A stretch of DNA of 43,459 bases from Microtetraspora glauca (GTDB lineage: Bacteria; Actinomycetota; Actinomycetes; Streptomycetales; Streptomycetaceae): NCBI GenBank assembly GCA_000721275.1, contig JOFO01000048.1, positions 1 to 43,459 of the forward strand, in the 5' to 3' direction. This document shows, piece by piece, positions 1 through 11,597 of this stretch. The translations under genes were made by a program, and so were the position numbers. Each line of letters starts with the position of its first letter. The stretch's first letter is position 1. Under the pieces are notes generated by a model. That model saw only the letters and a list, made by a program, of their open reading frames with translations. It had not been told where the DNA came from and searched no databases.

Positions 1-2
1 AT

Positions 3-590
3 CACTGGCTGATACTCGGCTTGCCGCACGTCGATACGCGCCCCAGTGGCGTCTCCTCGCCACTCCTGACCTCGCCCCGGGCCCTCGTCGAGGCCCCGCG
101 GGCCCCGGCCGCCGCCCGGGGAGACGGGGCCGGCACGGCCGCCGGCGGGCTCGTCCCGCAGACCGGCGCCGCCCTGGCCGCACCCGTGAAGACGCCCTCC
201 CGGGCGACGCGTTACGGCCAGGAGGTCGTCGCGCTCGTCAACGCCGAACGGGGCCGGGCCGGCTGCGGCCCGCTGCGCTCCGAGGCCCGGCTGGCCAGGG
301 CCGCGCAGGGCCACGCCGACGACATGGCGGCCCGTGACTACTACGCCCACGCGAGCCCGGAGGGGCGGGACGGCGGCGACCGGATCAGCGCGCACGGCTA
401 CGACTGGTCGGCGTGGGGCGAGAACATCCACAAGGGGCCGAAGACGCCGGAGCGGGCGATGGAGGAGTGGATGGGCAGCGCGGCCCACCGGGCCAACATC
501 CTCAACTGCTCGTTCCGCGACATCGGCGTCGGCGTCGCCCTCACCGCCGACGGGCCGTGGTGGGTCCAGGACTTCGGCACCCGGGGCTGA
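3..590 (+). CDS. Secreted CAP-domain (SCP/PR1-like) protein, 5' end outside window
   Basis: The frame is open to the left edge, so the true start and most of any signal peptide lie upstream. The first residues read HWLILGL, which could be the end of a signal or anchor helix. An Ala/Gly/Pro-rich spacer follows, then a CAP domain over roughly the last 125 residues. Visible CAP features are the GCGPL segment, HASPEG, the WSAWGENI motif and AHRANILN, with two cysteines (GCG and LNCSF) that probably form a disulfide. Bacterial CAP proteins are usually extracytoplasmic and their activity is mostly unknown. The gene converges on the sigma-factor/CAP fusion only 7 bp away, and the two CAP domains resemble each other, suggesting an inverted duplication. 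Confidence 0.85.
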   Translation, partial: HWLILGLPHVDTRPSGVSSPLLTSPRALVEAPRAPAAARGDGAGTAAGGLVPQTGAALAAPVKTPSRATRYGQEVVALVNAERGRAGCGPLRSEARLARAAQGHADDMAARDYYAHASPEGRDGGDRISAHGYDWSAWGENIHKGPKTPERAMEEWMGSAAHRANILNCSFRDIGVGVALTADGPWWVQDFGTRG

Positions 591-597
591 GGCGCGG

Positions 598-2112
598 TCA
601 GGGCGCGGGCGCGGCCAGCTTCTGCACCCAGACCGTGCCGGACGGGCCGGGGACGGCGGCCACGCCGGTGTCGCGGTAGGAGCAGTCGAGGAGGTTGCGC
701 CGGTGGGCGGCGTCGCCCCGCCAGCTCGCGACCACGTCCGCCGGGTCCCGCTGCCCCTGGGCCAGGTTCTCCGCCCAGGCCGACCAGCGGTACCCGGCCT
801 CGGTCATCCGGGTGTCCGCGAACTCGCCCTCGGGGCTGGCGTGTCCGTAGTAGCCGCGGTCCGTCATGTCCCGGGCGTAGGCGCGGGCGGCGGCCGTCAG
901 CCGGGCGTCGGTCCGCAGCGGTCCGCAACCGGCCTCCGCCCGCAGCCGGTTGACGAGGGCGGTGACCCGCTCGCCCGGGTCGGCCGGGGCCGGCGCGACG
1001 GTACGGGACGGGGTCGGCGCGGCCGTGGTGGGCGCCGGGCGGGTGGCGGTGGCGGTGACCGGCGCGGGCGTCGGGGTGGGGGTCGGCGTCCGGGACGGGG
1101 TGGGGGTCGGAGCGGGGGTGGTGGCGGGAGGGGCGGCGGCGGGCCGGGTGGGTGCGGGGCCCGGGTCGGCGGGTTCGGGGAGGGTCAGCACGAGCGCCCC
1201 GAGGACGGCGACGGCCGCGACTCCGGCGGCTCCGGCCCCGGCCCGGCGCCCGGCGGTCCAGGCGGGCGCGGCCGGCGGTATCGGCTCCGCCAGGCCGACC
1301 GGTTCGGCCGCGTGGGCCGGGGCCGTACCGGCGTCCAGGAGGACGGCGACGGGCGGGACGAGGCCGATGCCGGCGAGCAGGCCCTCGACGGGGGCGAGGC
1401 CCCGGCGGTCGCGGCCGGCCGCGCAGGCGCGGCAGTCGCGCAGGTGGCGGGCGAGCCGCTTGCGCCACAGCGGGGAGGGGCGGCCGTCCCACGCGGTGAG
1501 GGCGGCGGCGAGATCCGGGCAGCGGGGGCGGGCGTCGAGGGCGCCGACGACGGCGCGGCCGGTCTCCAGGCGTTCCTTCATGCGCTGCACGCGGACGGCG
1601 GCGTGGGCCGGTTCCAGGCCGAGGGCCTCGGCGAGTTCCGCGCGGGTGAGTTCGCCGGCGGCCTCCAGCCACCACAGGGACAGCAGCTCGCGGTCGTCCT
1701 CGTCGAGCCAGCGGGTGGCCCGGGCGACGTCGCGGCGCTGGCCGGTCAGGCCGAGGCGCAGGATCGTGAGGTCGGTGAAGTCGCCGGCCGGGTCGGCGAG
1801 GCCGACGGCCCGGTCGAGGCCGGGCACGGGCGCCTGGCGGCGCTCCCGCCAGCGGCGGCGGACGCCGTTCATGGCGATGGCGACGAGCCAGGACCGGAAG
1901 CGCGCCGGGTCCCGCAGCGCGGGCAGCCCGTCGAGGGCGCGGACCAGGGTCTCCTGGACGATGTCGTCGGTGTCGGCGTGCCCGTCGAGGGCGCGGCCGA
2001 CCACGTTGTGGACGAGCGGCAGGCAGGTGCGGACCAGCTCCTCCCTGGCGTGCGGGTCGCCGTCGCGCGCCGCCTCCACCAGGGCGGTGGTGCGCTGCTC
2101 GTCGCTGTGCAT
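598..2112 (-). CDS. ECF sigma factor / zinc-finger / transmembrane / CAP-domain fusion
   Basis: This is a 504-residue multidomain protein. Residues about 10-95 are sigma-70 region 2 (DDIVQETLVRAL, then RFRSWLVAIAMN). Residues about 130-195 are region 4 with a helix-turn-helix (LTRAELAEALGLEP). An H-x3-C-x2-C motif at H223, C227 and C230 resembles the zinc-binding anti-sigma (ZAS) signature. One hydrophobic helix lies at about 291-311, followed by a Pro/Thr linker to about 380. A CAP domain with GCGPL, HASPEG, WSAWAENL and AHRRNLLDC fills the rest. The predicted topology is sigma inside and CAP outside. I infer that the sigma module is tethered and perhaps released on an envelope signal. No separate anti-sigma gene is adjacent. 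Start is ATG at 2112. Confidence 0.88.
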   Translation of the reverse strand: MHSDEQRTTALVEAARDGDPHAREELVRTCLPLVHNVVGRALDGHADTDDIVQETLVRALDGLPALRDPARFRSWLVAIAMNGVRRRWRERRQAPVPGLDRAVGLADPAGDFTDLTILRLGLTGQRRDVARATRWLDEDDRELLSLWWLEAAGELTRAELAEALGLEPAHAAVRVQRMKERLETGRAVVGALDARPRCPDLAAALTAWDGRPSPLWRKRLARHLRDCRACAAGRDRRGLAPVEGLLAGIGLVPPVAVLLDAGTAPAHAAEPVGLAEPIPPAAPAWTAGRRAGAGAAGVAAVAVLGALVLTLPEPADPGPAPTRPAAAPPATTPAPTPTPSRTPTPTPTPAPVTATATRPAPTTAAPTPSRTVAPAPADPGERVTALVNRLRAEAGCGPLRTDARLTAAARAYARDMTDRGYYGHASPEGEFADTRMTEAGYRWSAWAENLAQGQRDPADVVASWRGDAAHRRNLLDCSYRDTGVAAVPGPSGTVWVQKLAAPAP

Positions 2113-2192
2113 GAATGGTGCTCCCTTGTCCCCGGTTCCGCGTCCCCGTCCTGGTGGAGACCCGTGGGACCGGGCAGGGATAACACTTTTTT

Positions 2193-2250
2193 CCGGCTCC
2201 GGCCGGCTCCGGAAGCCTCAGGCCGGCTCCGGAAGGGTGTGGCCGGCTCC
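2193..2250. repeat. 20-bp-period direct repeats upstream of the sigma/CAP gene
   Basis: The decamer GGCCGGCTCC occurs at 2201-2210, 2221-2230 and 2241-2250, exactly 20 bp apart, and a shorter copy (CCGGCTCC) ends at 2200. The first two copies extend to GGCCGGCTCCGGAAG. They lie 80-140 bp upstream of the sigma-factor start and just after the stop of the small unknown gene, so they could be regulator binding sites or simply slippage-derived repeats. Confidence 0.6.
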
Positions 2251-2263
2251 GCTCCGGACGGCT

Positions 2264-2554
2264 CTAGCCGGTCGGATGGGGCAGCCGTGGGACGGTCGCC
2301 CCGTGGCCCTCTCTGACGGCTTCCACGACGACGTCGTGGAGGTCTCGGCTCTCCTCCTCGGAGGCGCAGGGGACGGGACTGCCCGACATGGTGAACCAGT
2401 CGGATGCGCCGCTGTACTGCACGGCCACGCGTGCCTCACCGTCGGCGAAGGTCGTGTGCACGGTCAGGTCGCCCGTGACGATTCCGCCTTCGACGGTCAG
2501 CACCCCACCACGCCCGGTGTAGACACCGGCGGTCGTCCAAGATGCCCAGCTCAT
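2264..2554 (-). CDS. Small hypothetical protein (96 aa)
   Basis: I do not recognise the family. The ATG at 2554 gives 96 residues beginning [10 protein letters not shown]. The composition is acidic and there is no signal peptide or membrane helix. The middle ([19 protein letters not shown]) looks like alternating beta strands and the C-terminal part ([15 protein letters not shown]) like a helix. An in-frame GTG six codons upstream is an alternative start; GGAGG sits only 2 nt from the ATG, which makes the choice uncertain. It lies downstream of icd beyond a strong hairpin, so it is probably transcribed separately. Confidence 0.6.
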   Translation of the reverse strand: MSWASWTTAGVYTGRGGVLTVEGGIVTGDLTVHTTFADGEARVAVQYSGASDWFTMSGSPVPCASEEESRDLHDVVVEAVREGHGATVPRLPHPTG

Positions 2555-2599
2555 GCCCTCCAGGGTCACACCCGGATGGCCTACGCGCCACCGACGGGG

Positions 2600-2633
2600 C
2601 CGCCCCGGCCGGAAGGGGTTCCGGCCGGGGCGG
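2600..2633 (-). terminator. Strong hairpin terminator after icd
   Basis: A perfect 15-bp GC-rich stem (2600-2614 pairing with 2619-2633) with a GGGG loop lies 20 bp beyond the icd stop codon. There is no long U tract, as is usual in Streptomyces. Confidence 0.8.
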
Positions 2634-2652
2634 CGACGCGTCGGGTGCCTGA

Positions 2653-5986
<3,334 letters not shown>

Positions 5987-6066
5987 GACCCGATTCGAAC
6001 CCACGGGCGGCCGGGGCGCCTGCTGGGATCACCCGAACGACACGCCGGGGCGGTGGGCGGCCGTCG

Positions 6067-7101
6067 TCAGGAGGATCCGCGGACGACGAGGTCGGTGGGG
6101 AGCATCCGGCGGGGCTGGTCGTCGGGCTCGCTGGGGGCGGCGATCTCGGCCAGCAGCAGCCGGGCCATGGTGCGGCCCATCTCCTCGATGGGCTGGCGGA
6201 CGCTGGTGAGCGGCGGGTCCATGAGGCGGGCGACGGCGGAGTCGTCGACGCCGACGAGGGCGACGTCGTCGGGGACCCGGCGGCCGGCCTCGCGCAGCAC
6301 GGCCAGGGCGCCGGCCGCCATCACGTCGGAGGCGGCGAAGACGGCGTCGAGGTCGGGGGCGCGGCCGAGGAGTTCCCGCATGGCGCGCCGGCCGCCCTCC
6401 TCGGTGAAGTCGCCGGTGGCGACGAGGGCGTCGTCGGCGGGGAGGCCGGCCTCGGCCAGGCCCTCGCGGTAGCCGTCGAGGCGGCAGCGGGCGCCGTACA
6501 TGTCGAGGGGGCCGGTGATGGTGGCGACGCGGGTGCGTCCGCGGGCGGCGAGGTGGGCGACGGCGGTGCGGCCGGCGCCGGTGTTGTCGGAGTCGACGAA
6601 GGCGACCGGCTCGTCCTCGCGGCGGCGGCCGTTGAGGACGGCGGGCAGGCCGAGGGCGCGGACCTGGTCGGGCAGCGGGTCGTCGGCGTGCACGGAGACC
6701 AGCAGGACGCCGTCGACGCGCTGGGCGGCGAGGTACTGCTCGAAGCGCTGCCGCTCCTGGTCGCTGCGGATCAGGGTGAGCAGCAACTGTTTGTCGGCGT
6801 CGGCGAGTTCGGTGCTGACACCGCGGATGATGTCGAGGAAGTACGGTTCGGCGAAGAGCCGGGCCTCGGTCTCGGGGACGACGAGGGCGACGGCGTCGGT
6901 GCGGCTGCCGGCCAGGGCGCGGGCGGCCCGGTTGGGGACGTAGCCGAGTTCGGCGACGGCCTTCTCGACGGCGGCCTTGGCCTGTGCGCTGACCTTCGGG
7001 GAGCCGTTGATGACCCGGGAGACGGTGCCGCGGCCGACGCCGGCGCGGGCCGCGACCTCCTCCAGGGTGGGCCTGCCGGTCTGTCGCCCGCTCACCGCCA
7101 T
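6067..7101 (-). CDS. LacI-family transcriptional regulator, CebR-like
   Basis: The 344-residue protein has an N-terminal LacI helix-turn-helix (TLEEVAARAGVGRGTVSRVING, split as TLEEVAARAG and VGRGTVSRVINGS) followed by the hinge helix and a periplasmic-binding-protein-like effector domain (VALVGVDDSAVARLMDPPLTSV). The wording of both domains closely resembles the Streptomyces cellobiose regulator CebR, but there is no adjacent sugar ABC operon or glycosidase and I did not find a CebR-type operator nearby. It may be a paralogue acting on a distant locus. ATG at 7101 is preceded by AGGGGAG. Confidence 0.93.
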   Translation of the reverse strand: MAVSGRQTGRPTLEEVAARAGVGRGTVSRVINGSPKVSAQAKAAVEKAVAELGYVPNRAARALAGSRTDAVALVVPETEARLFAEPYFLDIIRGVSTELADADKQLLLTLIRSDQERQRFEQYLAAQRVDGVLLVSVHADDPLPDQVRALGLPAVLNGRRREDEPVAFVDSDNTGAGRTAVAHLAARGRTRVATITGPLDMYGARCRLDGYREGLAEAGLPADDALVATGDFTEEGGRRAMRELLGRAPDLDAVFAASDVMAAGALAVLREAGRRVPDDVALVGVDDSAVARLMDPPLTSVRQPIEEMGRTMARLLLAEIAAPSEPDDQPRRMLPTDLVVRGSS

Positions 7102-7204
7102 CTGCCGCTTCTCCCCTCGGCCCCGGGACCGCCGCCCGCCCGTGCTGTGCGGCGAACCTATCAGGCGGGCGGGCGGGTGCCGGTGGGTTCGGCGAGCGCC
7201 GGGA

Positions 7205-7534
7205 TCAGGCGCCGGCGGGGGCGAGCTCCGCCATCGGGCCCCACCCGTCCTGGTCCGACTTCACGTGGATGATCTCGGGGGTGGCGGCGACGGCTCCGGC
7301 CATGGCGGCGAGTCCGGCGGTGAAGTGCGCGGAGGCGACGTGGGCGGCGCCGGCCTCCTCGTCGGCGAAGCCTTCCAGAAGGGTGTAGACGTTCGGGTCG
7401 TCGACCCCGCGGGACCAGTCGAAGAAGAGGTTGCCGGGCTCGGCGCGGGTGGCGGCGGTGAAGTCGGCGACCAGGTCGGGCCACTGGTCGGCGAGGTCGG
7501 GGCGGACGGTGAAGCGTACGGCGATGAAGATCAT
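7205..7534 (-). CDS. Antibiotic biosynthesis monooxygenase (ABM)-domain protein, YgiN-like
   Basis: A 109-residue single-domain protein of the ABM ferredoxin-like fold. MIFIAVRFTVRPDLADQW forms the first strand and helix, EPGNLFFDWSRG the second strand, and HVASAHFTAGL the family's conserved H-x3-HF-type segment. Such small cytoplasmic proteins are putative quinol or heme-type monooxygenases acting as dimers; the substrate cannot be told from sequence. It ends 103 bp upstream of the LacI gene and begins 46 bp downstream of the IclR gene's stop, all on the minus strand, so these may share transcription. Confidence 0.85.
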   Translation of the reverse strand: MIFIAVRFTVRPDLADQWPDLVADFTAATRAEPGNLFFDWSRGVDDPNVYTLLEGFADEEAGAAHVASAHFTAGLAAMAGAVAATPEIIHVKSDQDGWGPMAELAPAGA

Positions 7535-7580
7535 GCCGTCAGGCTGCGCCGGGCGGCCCGGCGCGGGCCAGGCGGGCCGG

Positions 7581-8375
7581 TCAGGTTTCCGGCAGGGCCG
7601 GAAAGTCCGGCACCGCGCGGGCCAGCGCGGCCCGGACGGCGCCCTGGCGGCGGGCGAAGTCGGCGGTGGGCAGGGAGACGGACAGGGCGTGCACGATGCC
7701 GTCGCCGCGGTTGGGCACGGCGACCGCGAGGCAGGTGTACGCGAGGTCGGCCTCGCCGACGGAGACGGCGTAGCCCTGGCCGCGGACGGCGGCCATCTCG
7801 GCCTCGAAGCGTTCGGCGCCGGTGATGGTCCGCTCGGTGAAGCGGGCCATGCCGTGCTCGGCGAGGTAGCGGCGGCGCCGGGCGCGCGGAAGGGCGGCGA
7901 GGAGCGCCTTGCCGTGCGCGGTGGCGTGGGCGCGGGCCTCGGGGCCGGGGGTGAAGGGGTGGGCGGTGTCGGTGACCGGGGCGGTGGTGTCGACGACGGT
8001 GATCAGCCCGTCGCGGTAGGCGGTGTGGTACACCTCCGCTCCGGTCGTCCGGCGCAGCCGCCCGAGCAGTTCGCCGGTGGGGGCGCCGAGGCCGTGGTGG
8101 CGGAGGTGGGCGCGGTGCAGGGCGGGGACCCGGGGCCCGGGCGCGTACCCGTCGGCGGTCCGGACGAGGTGGCCGCGCGCGAGCAGCGGCCCGGCGAGGT
8201 GGTACACGGTGGACAGCGAGCAGCCGAGCGTCCGCGCGAGCGCCTTGGCGCTCACGGCCCGTTCCGCGTCGGCCACGAGGTCCAGCAGCTCCAGCGCCCG
8301 CTCCACCGACCGCGGGCCGCCGCCGCTCGGGGGCGACGCGGACGGCGGGGAGGGGAGCGGGACGTCGGCGGGCAT
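7581..8375 (-). CDS. IclR-family transcriptional regulator
   Basis: The ATG at 8375 gives 264 residues starting MPADVPLP; a longer reading frame upstream has a non-conserved low-complexity N-terminus. A winged helix-turn-helix spans about residues 18-75 (RSVERALELLDLVADAE, SAKALARTLGCSLSTVYH), followed by an IclR effector-binding domain (AHATAHGKALLAALP, GYAVSVGEADLAYTCLAVAVPN). IclR proteins usually regulate catabolic genes in response to small metabolites. The divergent neighbour is the VanW-protein gene, so it may influence that promoter, but nothing in the sequence shows this directly. Confidence 0.9.
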   Translation of the reverse strand: MPADVPLPSPPSASPPSGGGPRSVERALELLDLVADAERAVSAKALARTLGCSLSTVYHLAGPLLARGHLVRTADGYAPGPRVPALHRAHLRHHGLGAPTGELLGRLRRTTGAEVYHTAYRDGLITVVDTTAPVTDTAHPFTPGPEARAHATAHGKALLAALPRARRRRYLAEHGMARFTERTITGAERFEAEMAAVRGQGYAVSVGEADLAYTCLAVAVPNRGDGIVHALSVSLPTADFARRQGAVRAALARAVPDFPALPET

Positions 8376-8569
8376 CCGCCCAGGGTAACCGCGTCCGGCG
8401 GGGACGGGCGGGGCGGGTCCGGGGGCCCGGCGCGGGCGGGCGGGCACGCTGGGTGACGGGGACGTTCCGGGGCGTATCATCGCAGGTCAGCACAGCTTTA
8501 TGTGCATTTGACACTCTTTCGGCGTACCGTCGTGAGGATCCCCCGTCCCCGACGCACCCGGGAGAGCGT

Positions 8570-10309
8570 GTGCCCCGCCCCAGGACCGACCATGCCCCGA
8601 CGACCTCGGCCGGTGACCGCCCACGCCGGCGGACGGCCGTGATCGCCGCGGGTGTCGTCGCCGTCGCGGCGGGCGGGCTGTACGTGGCCGGTCTCGTGGC
8701 CACCGGCGACGACATATCCGCCGGCACCCGGGTCGCCGGCGTGGACATAGGCGGCCTGAGCAAGTCCGAGGCCGCCGAGCGGCTGCGGGCGCAGGCGCCC
8801 GCCGCGTGGACCGCGCCGATCCCGGTGCGGATCGGCGAGCGGGCGGAGAGCGTGGTCCCGGCCGCGGCCGGACTGTCCGTCGACGCGGAGGCGACCGCCG
8901 AGCGGGCCGCCGACCCGTCCAAGGACCCGGTGACCGTCATCGGCCGGCTCTTCTCGCCCGGCGACCGCGAGATCGAGCCGGTCCTCGCCCACGACGCCGC
9001 GAAGACCGACGCGGCCGTCGCCGCGCTGGCGAAGGAGAACGACCGGGCCGTCAAGGAGGGTTCGGTGGCGTTCCGGGACGGCAAGGCCGTCGCCACCCGC
9101 TCCGTCGCCGGGCAGAAGCTCGACACCGCGAAGGCCGCCGAGGCGCTGCGGTCCGCGTATCCGGCCGCCTCCGGCGCCGCCGCGGTCAGCCTCCCGGTGT
9201 CGGTGACCCAGCCGAAGCTGCCCGACGCCGAGATCACCCGCTTCCTCGACGCGTACGCGAAGCCGGCCGTCTCCGGTCCGGTGACGCTGACCGTCGGCGA
9301 CGAGCGGCTGCGGATCACCCCGGAGACCCTCGGCGACCACATCGCCGTGAAGAACAAGGACGGCCGGCTGTCCGGTTCCCTCGACACCACCGGCCTGCTG
9401 CGCGACCCGGACGTGGCGCGTCCGCTCGCCGCCATGACGGGCGCGCCGGTGGAGGGCACCCTGGGCGTGCGGGACGGCAAGGTCGTCGTGGTGAAGGAGG
9501 GCCGGCCGGGCCGGGAGGTGACCGAGCGGGCGCTGGGCACCGCGGTGGAACCGCTGCTCACCCGGACCGGTGACGCGGCCCGTACCGCCGCCGTGGCGAC
9601 CAAGGTCACGCAGCCGCAGGTGAGTTCGGCCACGCTCGCCTCCCTGGGCCTGAAGGAGCAGATGTCCTCGTTCACCGTGAACTTCCCCACGGCGCCGTAC
9701 CGGACGGTGAACATCGGCCGGGCCGCCGAGCTGATCAACGGCTCGCTGGTGCAGCCGGGCGAGGTGTGGAGCTTCAACGAGACGGTGGGCGAGCGCACCG
9801 AGGAGAACGGTTTCGTCGACGGCACGATGATCCTCGACGGCCGGTACCAGGAGGCGCCCGGCGGCGGCGTGTCCGCGGTGGCGACCACGGTCTTCAACGC
9901 GGTCTTCTTCGCGGGCGTGCAGCCCGTCGAGTACGGCGCCCACTCCTTCTACATCGAGCGCTACCCGGCGGGCCGGGAGGCCACCGTCGCCTGGGGCAGC
10001 CTCGACCAGCGGTTCCGCAACGACACGGGCAAGCCCATCTACATCGCGGCGAGCGCCACGGACTCCTCGGTGACCATCACCTTCTACGGCACGAAGAAGT
10101 ACGACTCCGTGGAGGCCGTCGCCGGTCCGCGCACGAACATCACGAAGCCGGAGAAGCGCGAGGCCACCGGCGAGAAGTGCGTGCCGCAGGCGCCGCTGGA
10201 GGGCTTCGACATCGCGGTCGACCGCGTCTTCAAGAACGGCGGCGAGGAGGTCAAGCGGGAGACCTTCAAGACCCACTACACCCCGCGCGACGAGGTCGTC
10301 TGCAACTGA
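8570..10309 (+). CDS. VanW-family protein with peptidoglycan-binding-like repeats
   Basis: GTG at 8570 is preceded by GGAG with 5-nt spacing and gives 579 residues. A short basic N-terminus (RPRRR) leads into one membrane helix at about residues 22-43, so most of the protein is extracellular. The middle has putative peptidoglycan-binding (PG_binding_4-type) modules, e.g. ISAGTRVAGVDIGGLS. The VanW domain lies at about 365-510 with NINGS-like and GEVWSFNETVGER, EAPGGGVSAVATT and AHSFYIERYPAGRE. VanW occurs in some vancomycin-resistance clusters but its function is unknown; no van genes are present here. It is probably a cell-envelope protein. A downstream serine hydrolase follows after 131 bp. 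Confidence 0.9.
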   Translation: MPRPRTDHAPTTSAGDRPRRRTAVIAAGVVAVAAGGLYVAGLVATGDDISAGTRVAGVDIGGLSKSEAAERLRAQAPAAWTAPIPVRIGERAESVVPAAAGLSVDAEATAERAADPSKDPVTVIGRLFSPGDREIEPVLAHDAAKTDAAVAALAKENDRAVKEGSVAFRDGKAVATRSVAGQKLDTAKAAEALRSAYPAASGAAAVSLPVSVTQPKLPDAEITRFLDAYAKPAVSGPVTLTVGDERLRITPETLGDHIAVKNKDGRLSGSLDTTGLLRDPDVARPLAAMTGAPVEGTLGVRDGKVVVVKEGRPGREVTERALGTAVEPLLTRTGDAARTAAVATKVTQPQVSSATLASLGLKEQMSSFTVNFPTAPYRTVNIGRAAELINGSLVQPGEVWSFNETVGERTEENGFVDGTMILDGRYQEAPGGGVSAVATTVFNAVFFAGVQPVEYGAHSFYIERYPAGREATVAWGSLDQRFRNDTGKPIYIAASATDSSVTITFYGTKKYDSVEAVAGPRTNITKPEKREATGEKCVPQAPLEGFDIAVDRVFKNGGEEVKRETFKTHYTPRDEVVCN

Positions 10310-10440
10310 CGCCGGCCGCCGGCCGGCCGCCGTGCCTCCCGGCGGGCGGCCCGCCCGGAACGGTGTCCTCCCCGTCGCGGGCGGGCATGCATCCCGGGTG
10401 CGGCCGGACCGGGCCGCTCCGAGCCCTGCCGGAGGCGTCC

Positions 10441-11478
10441 GTGGCGGAGCGCAGCGAGGTTCCCCCCTACGCCCGGCTGCTCGCCGGGGCGGTCCGCGAC
10501 GGCGTGTGCCCGGGGGCCGTGTGGGCGGTCGGTGACGCCGCCGGCACCCGCTCGGCCGGCGCGGTCGGCCTGCTCGACCCGGCGCGCCCCGAGGAGCCGG
10601 TCCGCCCGGACACCCTCTACGACGTCGCCAGCCTCACGAAGATCCTCTCGGTCTGGGCGGTGACCGGGACCCTGGTCGACGCCGGAAAGCTGGACCTGTC
10701 CGCGCCGCTCGGCACCTTCTGGCCGGCGGCGGCCGGCCGGCCGGTCGGTGCCGTCACCGCGCACCACCTGCTCACCCACACCGCCGGGATGCCGCTCCGG
10801 GCCAATCTGCGCTTCCTGTACGGCTCCGACCCGCAGGACGTCCGGGACGGGGTGCTCGCGGAGCCGCTGCGGCACCCGCCGGGCGCGGCCGTCGCGTACA
10901 CCGACCGGGCGGCGCTGGTGCTCGGCTGGCTGGCCGAGCACCTGACGGGCCGGCCGCTGGCCGCGCTCGCGCGCGAACGGGTCTGGGGGCCGCTCGGCAT
11001 GCGCGACACCCGCTGGGGTCCGCTGCCGCCCGCGGAGGCGGCGCGCTGCGCGCCCACCGAGTACGACGAGGAGACCGGCCGGCACCTGCGGGGCACGGTC
11101 CACGACTTCTCCACCCGGCTCCTCGGCGGGGCGTGCGGGATCGCCGGCGTCTTCACCACGGCCGGCGACACCGGCCGCTTCCTGCGCGGGGTGCTGTCCC
11201 CGCCGCCCGGCACCTTCTCCGCCGCCTGGACGGCCGCCTCCCTGCGCGTCGGCACCGGCGCCCTCGCCCCGCCGCGCGGACTCCTGTGGCACCCGGCGCC
11301 CGGCACCGGGCCGGCCGACGACGTCTGGGCCCACTTCGGCTTCACCGGCACCGCGATGTGGGTCTCCCCCGCCCGCGCCCGCTGGGCGGTGCTGCTCACC
11401 AACCGCCTGTACGTGACCCGGGACCCGGCGCCGCTGGCGCGCGTCCAGGAGGCCTTCCGCGCGTACGCCTTCGCCTGA
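10441..11478 (+). CDS. Serine hydrolase, beta-lactamase/DD-peptidase (class C-like) family
   Basis: I chose GTG at 10441 because GGAGG lies 5 nt before it; the result is 345 residues. The catalytic S-x-x-K is S64-LTK. A conserved HHLLTHTAGMP segment is typical of the family. The second-motif tyrosine is Y153 in AYTD instead of the more common YSN. The third motif is H298-FGFTG, replacing the KTG box as in many EstB-like esterases. No signal peptide is evident, so the enzyme may be cytoplasmic and more likely an esterase or peptidase than a true beta-lactamase. Confidence 0.88.
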   Translation: MAERSEVPPYARLLAGAVRDGVCPGAVWAVGDAAGTRSAGAVGLLDPARPEEPVRPDTLYDVASLTKILSVWAVTGTLVDAGKLDLSAPLGTFWPAAAGRPVGAVTAHHLLTHTAGMPLRANLRFLYGSDPQDVRDGVLAEPLRHPPGAAVAYTDRAALVLGWLAEHLTGRPLAALARERVWGPLGMRDTRWGPLPPAEAARCAPTEYDEETGRHLRGTVHDFSTRLLGGACGIAGVFTTAGDTGRFLRGVLSPPPGTFSAAWTAASLRVGTGALAPPRGLLWHPAPGTGPADDVWAHFGFTGTAMWVSPARARWAVLLTNRLYVTRDPAPLARVQEAFRAYAFA

Positions 11479-11527
11479 CATCCCCCCGGCCGCGACCCGT
11501 GAGTGTGAGCTGGGGGACAGACGTTCG

Positions 11528-11545
11528 GGCCCCCTTGTGGGGGCC
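11528..11545 (+). terminator. Small hairpin between serine hydrolase and gap
   Basis: Seven G-C pairs (11528-11534 with 11539-11545) with a TTGT loop lie 50 bp after the serine hydrolase stop and 53 bp before the gap start. It may be a weak terminator or a 5' leader structure of gap. Confidence 0.4.
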
Positions 11546-11597
11546 GAGGACCCCCGGGTTACCATATGAGCGCCGTCTAGCTCGAAAGATAACTCTT

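Noticed and set aside
5988..6004. Minus-strand GTGGGTTCGAATC resembling a tRNA T-arm
   Set aside because: The bases after the loop do not pair with the 5' arm and no anticodon or D-arm is present upstream. It is inside or next to the PAP2 gene start and is probably coincidence.
8508..8530. TTGACA before the VanW gene as a promoter
   Set aside because: The nearest TANNNT (TACCGT, 8525-8530) is only 11 bp away and no good -10 lies at 16-19 bp, so I could not assign a promoter.
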